DNA from: Cupriavidus yeoncheonensis
GTDB lineage: Bacteria; Pseudomonadota; Gammaproteobacteria; Burkholderiales; Burkholderiaceae
DNA length: 64,000 nt
Direction: 5' to 3'
Assembly (NCBI RefSeq): GCF_905397275.1
Contig: NZ_CAJPUY010000001.1
Coordinates: forward strand, 62,001 to 126,000
Position numbers and translations under genes: made by a program
Notes under the pieces: model-generated
The model's database searches: none
What the model was told of the DNA's origin: nothing
Seen by the model: only the letters and a program-made list of their open reading frames with translations
Shown here: piece after piece, positions 36,660 to 46,130 of the stretch
How positions within the stretch are numbered: position 1 is the stretch's first letter
Layout: every line of letters starts with the position of its first letter

Positions 36660-37718
36660 ATGAAACGTACGGCACTGGCACTGGCCTGCATCGGTCTGAC
36701 GGGTACCGGTTCGGCCTTCGCGCAGTCGAGCGTGACGATGTATGGCCTGGTGGATGCGGGGGTCGAGTATGTCAACCATGCCGGGCCGAATGGCTCCGTG
36801 GTCAAGCTGACTTCGGGCGGCCGCAATACCTCGCGCTGGGGCATCCGGGGTACCGAGGACCTGGGCGGTGGCCTGAAGGCGCTCTTCAATCTGGAAAGCG
36901 GCATCGCCATCGACACCGGCAACCTCGATACCAGCGGCACGCTGTTCGATCGCCGCGCGACGGTGGGCCTGAGCAGCAGCTATGGCCAGGTGGTGATGGG
37001 CCGCACCTTCACCACGACCTACGATTTCATGCTGCCTTTCGATCCGATGGGCTACGCGCCGAATTATTCGTGGGCGACGTCTTCGACCGCCACCGGCGGC
37101 CGCAAGGACGGGCTGTTTTCGCGCGCGTCGAATGCCATCCGCTATGACGGCGTGTTCGGCGGCCTCAAGCTGGGCGCGACCGCGGCCATGGGCGAAGTGG
37201 CCGGTGATTTCAAGACGGCGTCCAAGTATGCCCTCGGCGTCGGCTACAACGCTGGCAAGTTCGCCGCCGCGGCGACCTGGGACCGCCAGAACGGCGCTGG
37301 CAGCAGCACCACGCCCGCCGATGCCACCGACTACATCCAGGGCATTCACGCCGGTGCCAGCTATGACTTCGGCAGCCTGTCGCTGTTCGCGGGCTACCGC
37401 AACTACAAGCGCACGCTGACCACCGGCGCGGCTTCGGAGCGCAGCGACATGTACTGGGGTGGCGCCAGCTACGACTTCACGCCGGCTTTCACGCTGTATG
37501 GCGCGGTCTACAAGCAGAACATCAAGGGTGGCACCGACGCCGATCCGATCCTGTTCTCGCTGCGCGCGCAGTACGCGTTCTCGAAGCGCACGCTGGCCTA
37601 TCTGTCGGCCGGTTACGCCAAGGCCCGCAACGGCCAGAACGTCAGCCTGTCGCGCGATTTCGTCGGCTTTGCCAACAGCCAGACCGGCGTGATGGCTGGC
37701 CTGCAGCACCGCTTCTGA
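36660..37718 (+). CDS. Outer-membrane trimeric porin (OmpC/Omp32 type)
   Basis: A 352-residue betaproteobacterial porin. Signal peptide residues 1-21 (cleaved after AFA), mature start QSSVTMYGLVDAGVEY typical of Gram_neg_porins, followed by the alternating beta-strand pattern of a 16-stranded barrel and the terminal aromatic strand ending in HRF. It allows diffusion of small hydrophilic, often anionic, solutes. The ATG at 36660 is preceded by AAGGAGAG. Expression is probably controlled by the divergent TctD-like regulator. Confidence 0.93.
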   Translation: MKRTALALACIGLTGTGSAFAQSSVTMYGLVDAGVEYVNHAGPNGSVVKLTSGGRNTSRWGIRGTEDLGGGLKALFNLESGIAIDTGNLDTSGTLFDRRATVGLSSSYGQVVMGRTFTTTYDFMLPFDPMGYAPNYSWATSSTATGGRKDGLFSRASNAIRYDGVFGGLKLGATAAMGEVAGDFKTASKYALGVGYNAGKFAAAATWDRQNGAGSSTTPADATDYIQGIHAGASYDFGSLSLFAGYRNYKRTLTTGAASERSDMYWGGASYDFTPAFTLYGAVYKQNIKGGTDADPILFSLRAQYAFSKRTLAYLSAGYAKARNGQNVSLSRDFVGFANSQTGVMAGLQHRF

Positions 37719-37837
37719 CGCGCCGGGTTCATGTCGATGCAGCAATCCGCTGATTGCTGATTTTGGGAACTGTCTTCCGCTGCCAGTAGGGGTGTGCATT
37801 CAGGTGGAAGACAGCTTGGGGCGAATTGCCCCATCGG

Positions 37838-37877
37838 AGGGCGCAGCGTGTTGCCGCACGCACTGCGCCCTTATTTT
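37838..37877 (+). terminator. Terminator after the porin gene
   Basis: Stem GGGCGCAG/CTGCGCCC (37839-37846 with 37863-37870) extended by CGTG/CACG with a 2-base bulge, followed by TTATTTTTTG. It lies about 120 bases past the porin stop. Confidence 0.85.
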
Positions 37878-37892
37878 TTGACCGCTTTCGTC

Positions 37893-38867
37893 TCAGGGAA
37901 CGATCACGACCTTGCCGGTCACCTTGCGCGCTTCCATGTCCTTGAGCGCCTGCGGAGCCTGTTCCAGCGAGTAGCGCGCGGAAATGTGCGGGCGCAGTTT
38001 GCCCTCCTTCACCCAGCCCAGCATTTGCGCCATATTGGCCTGGTTGGCACGCGGTTCGCGCCGCACGAATTCTCCCCAGAACACCCCCACCAGCGATGCG
38101 CCCTTGAGCAGCGCCAGGTTGAGCGGGATCTTCGGGATCTCGCCGTTGGCGAAGCCCACCACCAGATAGCGGCCGCGCCAGGCGATGGAGCGGAACGCCG
38201 GCTCGGCATAGATGCCGCCCACGGGATCGTAGATGACGTCCGGACCGTTGCCATCGGTCAGTGCCTTGACGCGTTCGCGCAAGTCCTCGGTGCTGTAGTT
38301 GATCAGCGCGTCGGCGCCGTGCTCCTTGCAGACCGCGAGCTTTTCATCGGTGGAGGCCGCTGCGATGACGCGTGCGCCGATGGCCTTGCCGATCTCGATC
38401 GCAGCGAGGCCGACGCCGCCGGCGGCGCCCAGTACCAGCATGGTCTGGCCAGCCTTGAGTTCGCCGCGGTCCACCACGGCATGGTGCGAGGTGCCGTAGG
38501 TCAGGGTGAAGGCTGCCGCGGTGTCGAAATCGATGCCCGGTGGCATCGGCATGACCTTGTTGGCGGGAGCCTTCACGTGCGAGGCGAAGGCGCCATTGCC
38601 GAGATAGGCAATCACGTGGTCGCCAGGCTTGACGTGGCTCACGCCGGCGCCGACCGCGGTGACGATGCCGGCCAGTTCAGAGCCTGGTGTGAACGGCAGT
38701 TCCGGCTTGGCCTGGTATTTGTTCTGGATGATGAGCACATCCGGGAAATTCACGCCGGCGGCCTTTACCTCGATGAGCACTTCGCCCTGATCCGGGACCG
38801 GATCCGGCAGGGTTTCGACGGTCAGGGAATCGGGCGGCCCCCAGGCTTTGCACAGAACGGCTTTCAT
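37893..38867 (-). CDS. NADPH:quinone oxidoreductase, zinc-less MDR family
   Basis: A 324-residue medium-chain dehydrogenase/reductase of the quinone oxidoreductase type. N-terminal GroES-like catalytic domain (1-125, GVNFPDVLIIQNKYQ) and a Rossmann domain with LGAAGGVGLAAIEIGKA (about 146-162). No structural or catalytic zinc cysteine pattern. It probably reduces quinones or activated alkenes with NADPH. The ATG at 38867 begins MKAVLCKAWG, the expected start; longer in-frame forms are not family-like. Convergent with the porin and divergent from surE. Confidence 0.9.
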   Translation of the reverse strand: MKAVLCKAWGPPDSLTVETLPDPVPDQGEVLIEVKAAGVNFPDVLIIQNKYQAKPELPFTPGSELAGIVTAVGAGVSHVKPGDHVIAYLGNGAFASHVKAPANKVMPMPPGIDFDTAAAFTLTYGTSHHAVVDRGELKAGQTMLVLGAAGGVGLAAIEIGKAIGARVIAAASTDEKLAVCKEHGADALINYSTEDLRERVKALTDGNGPDVIYDPVGGIYAEPAFRSIAWRGRYLVVGFANGEIPKIPLNLALLKGASLVGVFWGEFVRREPRANQANMAQMLGWVKEGKLRPHISARYSLEQAPQALKDMEARKVTGKVVIVP

Positions 38868-39063
38868 CTTGTCTCCGGTGATAGGTATGGGTGTTAAATC
38901 CTGGCGTCTGCCCGCTGGCAGCGGGCAGGCGGCAAAGCTAAGTGTAGCGCAAATAGCACGATCGTTCTGTTCCTCGCTTTCACCCGTTTGCGATGGCGAA
39001 TGCTGGCGCCGGGCGGCGGCTTTCGCGGTGCCTTGAGAGGCCGCTTGTGCAGGCTTCGTCAGG

Positions 39064-39069
39064 TACAAT
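39064..39069 (+). promoter_or_regulatory. -10 element directly before surE
   Basis: TACAAT ends 6 bases before the surE ATG, so the transcript would begin at or within a few bases of the start codon. No Shine-Dalgarno is visible. Confidence 0.5.
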
Positions 39070-39075
39070 CGCGGG

Positions 39076-39828
39076 ATGCACATCCTTCTAGCCAACGACG
39101 ACGGTTATCTCGCGCCAGGACTCGCCGTCTTGCACGCCGCGCTCGCTCCCCTGGGGCGCATAACGGTGATTGCGCCTGAGCAGAACCACAGCGGGGCTTC
39201 GAACTCGCTGACCCTGCAGCGGCCCCTGTCGATCTACGAGGCGCGTGAAGGCGTGCAGAAGGGATTCCGCTTCGTCAATGGCACGCCGACCGATTGCGTG
39301 CATATCGCACTGACCGGCCTGCTCGACGAGAAACCTGACCTGGTGGTGTCCGGCATCAACCAGGGGCAGAACATGGGCGAGGACGTGCTGTATTCCGGCA
39401 CGGTCGCGGCCGCCATCGAAGGCTACCTGCTGGGGATCCCTTCCATTGCATTCTCGCAGGTGCACAAGGGCTGGGAGCATCTTGACGCTGCCGCACGCGT
39501 GGCGCGTGCCGTGGTCGAGCGCGCGATTGCCACGCCGCCGGTCGAGCCGTTCCTGCTGAACGTCAATATTCCGAACCTGCCTTTCGAACATATCAAGGGC
39601 TACCGCGCTACGCGGCTGGGCAAGCGGCATCCGTCGCAGCCCGTGATTGCGCAGGTCAACCCGCGCGGCGATCTCAACTACTGGATCGGCGCGGCTGGCG
39701 ACGCACGCGATGCGAGCGAGGGCACCGATTTCCACGCGACGGGCGAGGGCTATGTTTCGCTGACGCCGTTGCAGCTCGACCTGACGCATCGCGGCCAGCT
39801 CGAGGCGCTTGCCCAGTGGCTGGACTAG
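39076..39828 (+). CDS. surE: 5'/3'-nucleotidase SurE
   Basis: A 250-residue metal-dependent nucleotidase/exopolyphosphatase that dephosphorylates nucleoside monophosphates in stationary phase. The metal site NDDG (Asn7-Gly10) and [25 protein letters not shown] region are present. The ATG at 39076 is fixed by the conserved N-terminus ([10 protein letters not shown]), only 6 bases after a TACAAT box, so the message may be leaderless. First of the conserved surE-pcm-nlpD-rpoS set, with 28 bases to pcm. Confidence 0.97.
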   Translation: MHILLANDDGYLAPGLAVLHAALAPLGRITVIAPEQNHSGASNSLTLQRPLSIYEAREGVQKGFRFVNGTPTDCVHIALTGLLDEKPDLVVSGINQGQNMGEDVLYSGTVAAAIEGYLLGIPSIAFSQVHKGWEHLDAAARVARAVVERAIATPPVEPFLLNVNIPNLPFEHIKGYRATRLGKRHPSQPVIAQVNPRGDLNYWIGAAGDARDASEGTDFHATGEGYVSLTPLQLDLTHRGQLEALAQWLD

Positions 39829-39856
39829 CCATTCCCGCCGCAGTGCCTCGCCCCCG

Positions 39857-40750
39857 ATGAGTCCAACGCCCCCTCGCAGCAAGTTTCCCCTGCCGCTGGA
39901 CGCGGTCGTGCAGCGCAAGCCGGAACCGGCACGTACCGCCGGCATGCCGGCGGTTGGCGCGCCACGTCCGGCGCGGGTGCCGGCCAAGGTCCGCGACAAG
40001 CAGCCATCCGCGCCGACGCCCGCGGCGAGTGCCGTGGAGGCACGCGCCTCGGCCGCGACGGCGGGCGGGGGCGGCATGGCGTCGGACCGCGCGCGCGGCG
40101 CGCTGGCGGCGCGGCTGCGTGCCGCGGGCATCCGTGACGAACGCGTGCTGGCCGCCATTGGCACCGTGCCGCGCCATCTGTTCGTCGAGCCGGGGCTGGC
40201 ATCGCAGGCCTATGAGGATGCTGCGTTGCCCATTGGTCATCAGCAGACCATCTCAAAGCCGTCGGTGGTCGCTCGCATGATCGAACTGCTGCGTGAAGGC
40301 CTGCCGGCGGCCACACCATTGGAACGCGTGCTCGAGATCGGCACCGGCTGCGGCTACCAGGCCGCGGTGCTGAGCCTGGTCGCGCGTGATGTCTTTTCCA
40401 TCGAGCGCATCCGTCCGCTGCATGAACAGGCGAAGGCGAACCTGCGGCCGCTGCGCGTGCCGAACCTGCGGCTGCATTATGGCGATGGCATGCTTGGCCT
40501 GCCGCAGGCGGCGCCGTTCTCGGCCATTATCCTTGCCGCGGCCGGCATGGACGTGCCACAGGCCCTGCTCGAGCAGCTTGCCATTGGCGGCCGGCTGATT
40601 GCGCCAGTGGCGCTGATGCCGCCACCGGGAGCGCCGGGCCAGACGGTCACGCAGCAGCTCCTGCTGATCGAGCGGCTCAATCGGCATCGCTTTCACCGGA
40701 CCGCGCTTGAAGCCGTTTTCTTTGTGCCCTTAAAATCGGGCACCATCTGA
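39857..40750 (+). CDS. pcm: Protein-L-isoaspartate O-methyltransferase with N-terminal extension
   Basis: A 297-residue enzyme that methylates L-isoaspartyl residues with S-adenosylmethionine to repair aged proteins. The catalytic part (about 80-297) has [16 protein letters not shown] and the SAM-binding [15 protein letters not shown]. It is about 80 residues longer than usual because of an Ala/Pro/Arg-rich N-terminal extension that looks disordered. An internal start at the Met of [12 protein letters not shown] (near residue 75) could give the standard size, but no start evidence favours it. Eight bases separate it from nlpD. Confidence 0.93.
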   Translation: MSPTPPRSKFPLPLDAVVQRKPEPARTAGMPAVGAPRPARVPAKVRDKQPSAPTPAASAVEARASAATAGGGGMASDRARGALAARLRAAGIRDERVLAAIGTVPRHLFVEPGLASQAYEDAALPIGHQQTISKPSVVARMIELLREGLPAATPLERVLEIGTGCGYQAAVLSLVARDVFSIERIRPLHEQAKANLRPLRVPNLRLHYGDGMLGLPQAAPFSAIILAAAGMDVPQALLEQLAIGGRLIAPVALMPPPGAPGQTVTQQLLLIERLNRHRFHRTALEAVFFVPLKSGTI

Positions 40751-40758
40751 GTCGAACT

Positions 40759-41619
40759 ATGCACAAGATCGTGAATTCGCATCATTTCACACGCGCTGGC
40801 CAGCTTGTGGCGGCTTCCACGCTGGCGGCGCTGCTGGCCGCCTGCGCCAACTCGCCCATGCCGGCACCCGTGGTGGACCGCACCTCGACCGCCGGCACTG
40901 CCGCGGCGCCGCTGGAACCGGCACCTCCCGGATACTATCGGGTCAAGCGAGGCGATACCCTTTACCGTATCGCGCTGGAGAACGGCCAGTCGTATCGCGA
41001 TGTCGCGGCCTGGAACAATATCGTCAACGCCAACCAGATCGAGGTGGGCCAGTTGTTGCGTGTCGTCCCGCCGGGCGCCGACGTCAATGCCGGCCAGGGC
41101 GTGACCACCACGCCGGTGGCACCGGGTTCGATCCAGGGGCAGCCGCTCGACCAGGCGCGGCCGGCTGGCACGCCGGTGCCGCCTGCGGCGGCCGCCAACA
41201 CGCCCCCGGCAGGTGCCGCAGCGTCCGCCGGCACATCCGCGCCGGTGGCCGACGGGGCCATGAAACTGGCGTGGCCGGCAACCGGCCAACTGCTCGGTAA
41301 ATTTGATGACAAGAGTAATAAAGGGATCGATATTGCGGGCAAGAAAGGCGATGCCGTCCTGGCTGCCGACGACGGTCGGGTGATTCACGTTGGCCCCTTG
41401 CGCGGCTACGGGAATCTTGTCATCATCAAACACAATGAGACATTTCTTACAGCCTACGGCCACAATGACAAGGTGCTCGTAGCAGAGCAGTCAACGGTCC
41501 GAAAGGGGCAGAAGATTGCGGAGATGGGCAACAGTGATACCGACCGGGTAAAGCTTCACTTCGAAGTCCGCAAGAACGGAAAACCGGTTGATCCGATGCG
41601 GTATCTGCCGCCACAGTGA
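40759..41619 (+). CDS. nlpD: NlpD-like lipoprotein, LysM plus degenerate M23 domain
   Basis: A 286-residue lipoprotein with lipobox LLAAC at about residues 26-30, one LysM murein-binding domain (YYRVKRGDTLYRIALENGQ..., about 58-102), a Pro/Ala-rich linker, and an M23 peptidase fold (about 168-286). Zinc ligands seem incomplete: the HxxxD motif reads NKGID and the HxH reads KLHFE, while YGH is kept. That pattern matches NlpD/EnvC, which activate amidases for septal murein splitting rather than cut it themselves. Directly upstream of rpoS (6 bases); in many proteobacteria an rpoS promoter lies inside nlpD. Confidence 0.93.
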   Translation: MHKIVNSHHFTRAGQLVAASTLAALLAACANSPMPAPVVDRTSTAGTAAAPLEPAPPGYYRVKRGDTLYRIALENGQSYRDVAAWNNIVNANQIEVGQLLRVVPPGADVNAGQGVTTTPVAPGSIQGQPLDQARPAGTPVPPAAAANTPPAGAAASAGTSAPVADGAMKLAWPATGQLLGKFDDKSNKGIDIAGKKGDAVLAADDGRVIHVGPLRGYGNLVIIKHNETFLTAYGHNDKVLVAEQSTVRKGQKIAEMGNSDTDRVKLHFEVRKNGKPVDPMRYLPPQ

Positions 41620-41625
41620 GGGTTC

Positions 41626-42804
41626 ATGCCACGCCAGAAAACTGTCTCCTCCGGAACCGCCAGCAGGGCTCGCCGTCCCAAGCAGCCGGAAGTGAAGGCT
41701 GGTGTGGCCCAAGCCGACGATCGCGTTGATCTGGACGCATTCGACAAGGATGTCGGTGCTGACCTGCTCCCCGTCACCGATGAGCCGATCGCGACCACTG
41801 CAGCGGTCGGTCTGCGCGAAGCGGACCTGCTCAGCGACGACAACGATCGACAGCTGCGCGATGACGACGAGGATGAGGCAGAAGAGGACGAGGAAAGTGA
41901 AGGCGAGAATGGCACCGAGGCCGCCGCGCCGGAGCACGATGACTTCCGCACCGTCCTCCACACGGAGCTGGCCGCCGATACGGTTCAGCACTACCTGAAC
42001 CGCATCAGCATCAAGCCGCTGCTTTCCGCGCCCGAGGAGCTGCATTTCTCGACGCTCGCCAAGGACGGCGATTTCTCCGCGCGGCAGGTCATGATCGAGC
42101 GTAACCTGCGCTTGGTCGTGAGCATCGCCAAGGGGTATCTCAACCGCGGCGTGCCGCTGCTGGACCTGATCGAGGAAGGTAATCTCGGCCTGATGCACGC
42201 GATCGAGAAATTCGATCCGTCGCGCGGCTTTCGCTTTTCCACTTACGCGACCTGGTGGATCCGCCAGAGCATCGAGCGCGCCATCATGAACCAGGCGCGC
42301 ACGGTACGCTTGCCGGTCCACGTGATCCGTGAACTCAACCAGGTGCTGCGTGCCAAGCGGCACCTTGAAAAAGGCGGCACCGACGGCCGCGACGCCAGCC
42401 TCGAAGACATTGCCCACCTGCTGGGCAAGACGCCTGACGAGGTGCAGGACGTGCTGGCGCTTAACGAACATACCACCTCGCTCGATACGCCGTTTGACCT
42501 GGACCCGGGCTCCAGCCTGCTGGACTTCCTTTCCGACGAGCACAACGCCGCGCCGGACCAGGAGGTCGCGCACCGCGAGCTCGAAGGGCTGATGAAGCTG
42601 TGGCTGGCCCGCCTGTCGGAAAAGCACCGCTATGTGGTGGAGCGCCGCTTCGGGCTCAACCACATCGAACCGGCCACGCTTGAAGAGCTGGCCGAGGAAA
42701 TGGGCCTGACGCGCGAGCGCGTGCGCCAGATCCAGCAGGAAGCCCTGGTCAAGCTCAAGCGGCATTTCGCTTCGCAAGGTGTCAGGAAGGACGCTGTTCT
42801 ATGA
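41626..42804 (+). CDS. rpoS: Stationary-phase sigma factor RpoS
   Basis: A 392-residue sigma-70 family factor for general stress and stationary phase. An acidic N-terminal part (1-105, with a run of Asp/Glu) precedes region 1.2, then region 2 ([35 protein letters not shown], with the promoter-melting aromatics), region 3 and region 4 helix-turn-helix ([15 protein letters not shown]). Longer than E. coli RpoS (330) because of this N-terminal extension, as usual in Burkholderiales. Stop overlaps the downstream exonuclease start (ATGA). Confidence 0.96.
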   Translation: MPRQKTVSSGTASRARRPKQPEVKAGVAQADDRVDLDAFDKDVGADLLPVTDEPIATTAAVGLREADLLSDDNDRQLRDDDEDEAEEDEESEGENGTEAAAPEHDDFRTVLHTELAADTVQHYLNRISIKPLLSAPEELHFSTLAKDGDFSARQVMIERNLRLVVSIAKGYLNRGVPLLDLIEEGNLGLMHAIEKFDPSRGFRFSTYATWWIRQSIERAIMNQARTVRLPVHVIRELNQVLRAKRHLEKGGTDGRDASLEDIAHLLGKTPDEVQDVLALNEHTTSLDTPFDLDPGSSLLDFLSDEHNAAPDQEVAHRELEGLMKLWLARLSEKHRYVVERRFGLNHIEPATLEELAEEMGLTRERVRQIQQEALVKLKRHFASQGVRKDAVL

Positions 42805-43637
42805 CTCCTGTGCTGGTATTCGACATCGAGACCATTCCCGATGTCGACGGCCTGCGCCGTTTGCATGACCATCCCGCATCGATGAGCGACGACGAAGTCG
42901 CCGAGCATGCGTTCTCAGCCCGCCGCGAAAAGACCGGAAGCGATTTTCTGCCGCACTATCTGCAGCGTGTGGCAGCGATCTCCTGCGTGTTGCGCCGTAC
43001 GCAGCGCGACGGGTCGGCCGTCTTCCATGTCGGCTCGCTGGGAACCCTCGAGGATGGCGAAGCGACGCTGATCCAGAAATTCTACGAACTGATTGCGCGT
43101 TACAGCCCGCAGCTGGTGTCGTGGAATGGCGGTGGATTCGACTTGCCCGTGCTGCACTACCGCGGCCTGGTCCACGGCGTGGCCGCGCCGCGCTACTGGG
43201 AAATGGGCGAGGGCCGCGACGACGACAGCCGCGACTTCAAGTGGAACAACTACATCAGCCGCTACCACATGCGGCATCTGGACCTGATGGACCTGCTTGC
43301 CATGTACCAGCCTCGCGCTAGCGCTCCGCTGGATGATCTGGCCAAGCTGTGCGGCTTCCCGGGCAAGATGGGCATGGATGGCAGCAAGGTATGGCGCGCG
43401 TTCCAGGATGGCCAGCTGGAGGCGATCCGTGCTTACTGCGAGACCGACGTCGTCAACACGTACCTGATGTACTGCCGCTTCCAGCTGATGCGGGGTGGCG
43501 TGACGCCGCGCGAGTTCGACCAGGAGATGGAACTGGTGCAGGAGTCGCTGGCAGAGCTGCCTGGCGAACAATGGATGGAATACCTCCAGGCGTTCCGCCT
43601 GAAGCGACTGACGCCCGAAGACGAACAGCTCGACTGA
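42801..43637 (+). CDS. Predicted 3'-5' exonuclease, PolB-like DEDDy family
   Basis: A 278-residue protein with an RNase H-like exonuclease fold. ExoI motif FDIET (Asp8, Glu10), ExoII in [12 protein letters not shown], and ExoIII with [13 protein letters not shown] support a DEDDy nuclease like the proofreading domain of family B DNA polymerases, without the polymerase. Its start overlaps the rpoS stop by 4 bases, so it is likely co-expressed with the stress sigma factor. Substrate (DNA or RNA) is not known. Confidence 0.88.
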   Translation: MTPVLVFDIETIPDVDGLRRLHDHPASMSDDEVAEHAFSARREKTGSDFLPHYLQRVAAISCVLRRTQRDGSAVFHVGSLGTLEDGEATLIQKFYELIARYSPQLVSWNGGGFDLPVLHYRGLVHGVAAPRYWEMGEGRDDDSRDFKWNNYISRYHMRHLDLMDLLAMYQPRASAPLDDLAKLCGFPGKMGMDGSKVWRAFQDGQLEAIRAYCETDVVNTYLMYCRFQLMRGGVTPREFDQEMELVQESLAELPGEQWMEYLQAFRLKRLTPEDEQLD

Positions 43638-43672
43638 GCCACCGGCGGGCCGGCCGGTGGCGCGGGCCTTCC

Positions 43673-44527
43673 TCAGATATCCAGTGACAGCACGATGGGC
43701 TGGTGATCCGAGTCCTTGGTCGCGGCATTGACCTCGCATCGGCTGACCTGGCCGGCAAGATTTTCCGTAACGAAGACGAAATCGCACGCGAAGGGCGGCT
43801 CGGGCCATTGCTCCTTGTCATACATGGCGCAGGTGGGGGCGTGCGGCTGGCCCGGATGCCTGAGCAACCAGGCGTCGCGCCACGGCGTGGTGCCGTCGTC
43901 GAAGGGCTCCAGCATGCGTCGGTACGCAATGTCCGAGGGTTTGCTGTTGAAGTCGCCGCACAGGACGGCTTCCGATGGCCGGGCTTCAGGCGTGAACGGT
44001 CCCGGCGTCGATTCGCTGCGGCCGGGCCGGCGCGCCTGGCCGCAGGCCTCGGCGTGCCAGTTGCGCAAGGCGTCGGCCTGGGCCGCGCGCTGGTTCGCCG
44101 AATAGTATTCCAGGTGCGTGCAGATGACGCGCAGCCGCTTGCTGCCCGATTGCACCGTGGCCTCCAGTGCCACGCGCGGCATCGAGGCCACGTCGGGATC
44201 CGGAGGCCAGGGCAGGGCGTGGCGGAATACCTCATGCACCGGTAGTCGCGTGGCGATCAGGTTGCCGAACTGGCGCGGACTGCCGTCGCCGCCGAAGCGG
44301 TCGACGCCCGGGGCGAACATCACCCGATAGCCAGGTAGCAACGCTGCCAGCTCAGCCACCTGGTCGGCACCCGGTGCCCCGCGCAAGTCGCCGAAGCCGC
44401 GCGTGACCTCCTGCAGACAGATGACGTCGGCATCGGCCATCGCGCGCATGGTGGCCACGCCGCGCGACAGGTCGACCTGTCCGTCGGCGCCCCGGCCCCA
44501 CTGGATATTCCATGAAATCAGTTCCAT
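43673..44527 (-). CDS. Endonuclease/exonuclease/phosphatase (EEP) family protein
   Basis: A 284-residue soluble protein of the EEP fold (DNase I/ExoIII/inositol phosphatase superfamily). Motifs: SWNIQWG at the start (Asn metal ligand), CLQEVT (catalytic Glu), TRLPV, CGDFNSKPSD (catalytic Asp/Asn) and SDHQPI at the end (catalytic His). The ATG at 44527 has AAAGGAG upstream; a longer form is not EEP-like. It is a single gene, convergent with the exonuclease and divergent from rlmD. The true substrate cannot be assigned from these motifs. Confidence 0.88.
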   Translation of the reverse strand: MELISWNIQWGRGADGQVDLSRGVATMRAMADADVICLQEVTRGFGDLRGAPGADQVAELAALLPGYRVMFAPGVDRFGGDGSPRQFGNLIATRLPVHEVFRHALPWPPDPDVASMPRVALEATVQSGSKRLRVICTHLEYYSANQRAAQADALRNWHAEACGQARRPGRSESTPGPFTPEARPSEAVLCGDFNSKPSDIAYRRMLEPFDDGTTPWRDAWLLRHPGQPHAPTCAMYDKEQWPEPPFACDFVFVTENLAGQVSRCEVNAATKDSDHQPIVLSLDI

Positions 44528-44586
44528 CGCATCGCTCCTTTCGCGTTGCGCGGCCGTTGCACAGGTTTCGCGCGGCGTGACTGGAC

Positions 44587-44592
44587 TACAAT
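44587..44592 (+). promoter_or_regulatory. -10 element of rlmD
   Basis: TACAAT followed by CGCGC, about 36 bases before the GTG start. No good -35 is seen. Confidence 0.45.
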
Positions 44593-44628
44593 CGCGCTTT
44601 CGCAAAACAATACGTCAGGTTTCGTCTG

Positions 44629-46065
44629 GTGTCCCAAGTCGTGTCCTCTCCGCAAGAAATGCCGGCAACGCCGCGTGCGGCATCTGCCGCTCCCGCTGCC
44701 GCCGCGCCCGGTGCCGATCCCGTGGTTTCCATTGACAGCCTCGACATGGAGGCCCGCGGCGTCGGCCGCCTGGTCAATGAGGACGGTACGCCCGGCAAGG
44801 TGATCTTCGTCGAGGGTGCGCTGCCCGGCGAGACCGTCAGCTACAAGAGCTACCGGCGCAAGCCGAGCTACGAGCAGGCCCACCTGCTCGAAATCCGGAG
44901 TGAATCGGTGATGCGGGTCAAGCCGGGCTGCCAGTATTTCGGCGTCTGCGGCGGCTGCTCCATGCAGCACCTGGATTCGCGCGCGCAACTCGCCATCAAG
45001 CAGCGTGTGCTCGAAGACAACCTCTGGCATTTGTCGAAAGTCCGGCCGGAAGTGATGTTCCGGCCCATTGCCGGTCCGGACTGGGGCTATCGCTATCGCG
45101 CGCGCCTGACCGTGCGGCACGTCGCCAAGAAGGGCGGGGTGCTGGTCGGCTTCCACGAGCGCAAGAGCAGCTATGTGGCGGACATGAAGACCTGCGAGAT
45201 TCTTCCGCCACATATCTCCGCGATGCTGGTGCCGTTGCGCGAACTGGTGGGGAGTCTCTCGATCCTCGATCGCATGCCGCAGATCGAGCTGGCGGTCGGC
45301 CACGAGGTCACGGCGCTGGTGCTGCGTATCCTGGAACCGCTCACGGATGCGGACAAGGATCTGCTGCGCACTTTCGCCGATCAGCACAATGTCCAGTTCT
45401 GGCTCCAGCCCAAGGGGCCGGACACCGTTGCGCCGTTCTATCCGCTTGACCGGGAGCTGGCCTACACGCTGCCCGAGTTCGGCATCCGCATGCCGTTCAA
45501 GCCGACGGATTTCACGCAGGTCAACCACCAGATCAACCGCGTGCTGATCGGCCGTGCGTTGCGCCTGCTGGACGCCCAGCCGCAAGACCGCCTGCTCGAC
45601 CTGTTCTGCGGCATCGGCAACTTCACGCTCCCGCTGGCCACGCAGGGCCGCTCGGTCATGGGTATCGAAGGCAGCGAAGCCCTGACAACCCGGGCGCTGG
45701 CCAATGCCGGCCACAACGGGTTGGCGCACAAGACGGAATTCGCCTGCCGCAATCTGTTTGAAGTCACCGCCGAGGACATCGCCGCGCTGGGCCGCTTCGA
45801 CCGCTGGCTGGTCGATCCCCCGCGCGAAGGTGCGCTGGCCGTGTGCAAGGCGCTGGGCGAGCTGGCGCAGCAAGGCAGCGACGTGCTCCCGAGCCGGATC
45901 GTCTACGTATCGTGCAGCCCCTCGACGCTGGCCCGCGATGCCGGCCTGCTGGTGCACGAGGCCGGCTACCGGCTGGTGGGCGCAGGCGTCGTCAACATGT
46001 TCCCGCATACCTCGCACGTCGAGTCGATTGCCGTGTTCGAGCGTGGGCAGGCTGGGGCGGCCTGA
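44629..46065 (+). CDS. rlmD: 23S rRNA (uracil-5-)-methyltransferase RlmD
   Basis: A 478-residue SAM-dependent enzyme that methylates U1939 of 23S rRNA (E. coli numbering). An N-terminal TRAM domain (about 32-90), iron-sulfur cysteines Cys101, Cys107, Cys110 and one near 191 (KTCEILP), the SAM site [16 protein letters not shown] and the catalytic cysteine in [11 protein letters not shown] are visible. Starts with GTG at 44629; a second in-frame GTG 12 bases on is an alternative. The first 30 residues are low-complexity Ala/Pro. Ends at a strong bidirectional terminator. Confidence 0.94.
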   Translation: MSQVVSSPQEMPATPRAASAAPAAAAPGADPVVSIDSLDMEARGVGRLVNEDGTPGKVIFVEGALPGETVSYKSYRRKPSYEQAHLLEIRSESVMRVKPGCQYFGVCGGCSMQHLDSRAQLAIKQRVLEDNLWHLSKVRPEVMFRPIAGPDWGYRYRARLTVRHVAKKGGVLVGFHERKSSYVADMKTCEILPPHISAMLVPLRELVGSLSILDRMPQIELAVGHEVTALVLRILEPLTDADKDLLRTFADQHNVQFWLQPKGPDTVAPFYPLDRELAYTLPEFGIRMPFKPTDFTQVNHQINRVLIGRALRLLDAQPQDRLLDLFCGIGNFTLPLATQGRSVMGIEGSEALTTRALANAGHNGLAHKTEFACRNLFEVTAEDIAALGRFDRWLVDPPREGALAVCKALGELAQQGSDVLPSRIVYVSCSPSTLARDAGLLVHEAGYRLVGAGVVNMFPHTSHVESIAVFERGQAGAA

Positions 46066-46080
46066 AATCGCCGCCCAATG

Positions 46081-46112
46081 AAAAACGCCGGCCAGATGGC
46101 CGGCGTTTTTTT
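46081..46112 (+). terminator. Bidirectional terminator between rlmD and the YccA-like gene
   Basis: A 13-bp stem (46081-46093 with 46098-46110), tetraloop AGAT, and A-run/T-run on both sides. It separates two convergent genes. Confidence 0.95.
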
Positions 46113-46130
46113 ATCTTGCCTGTGGCTGCG

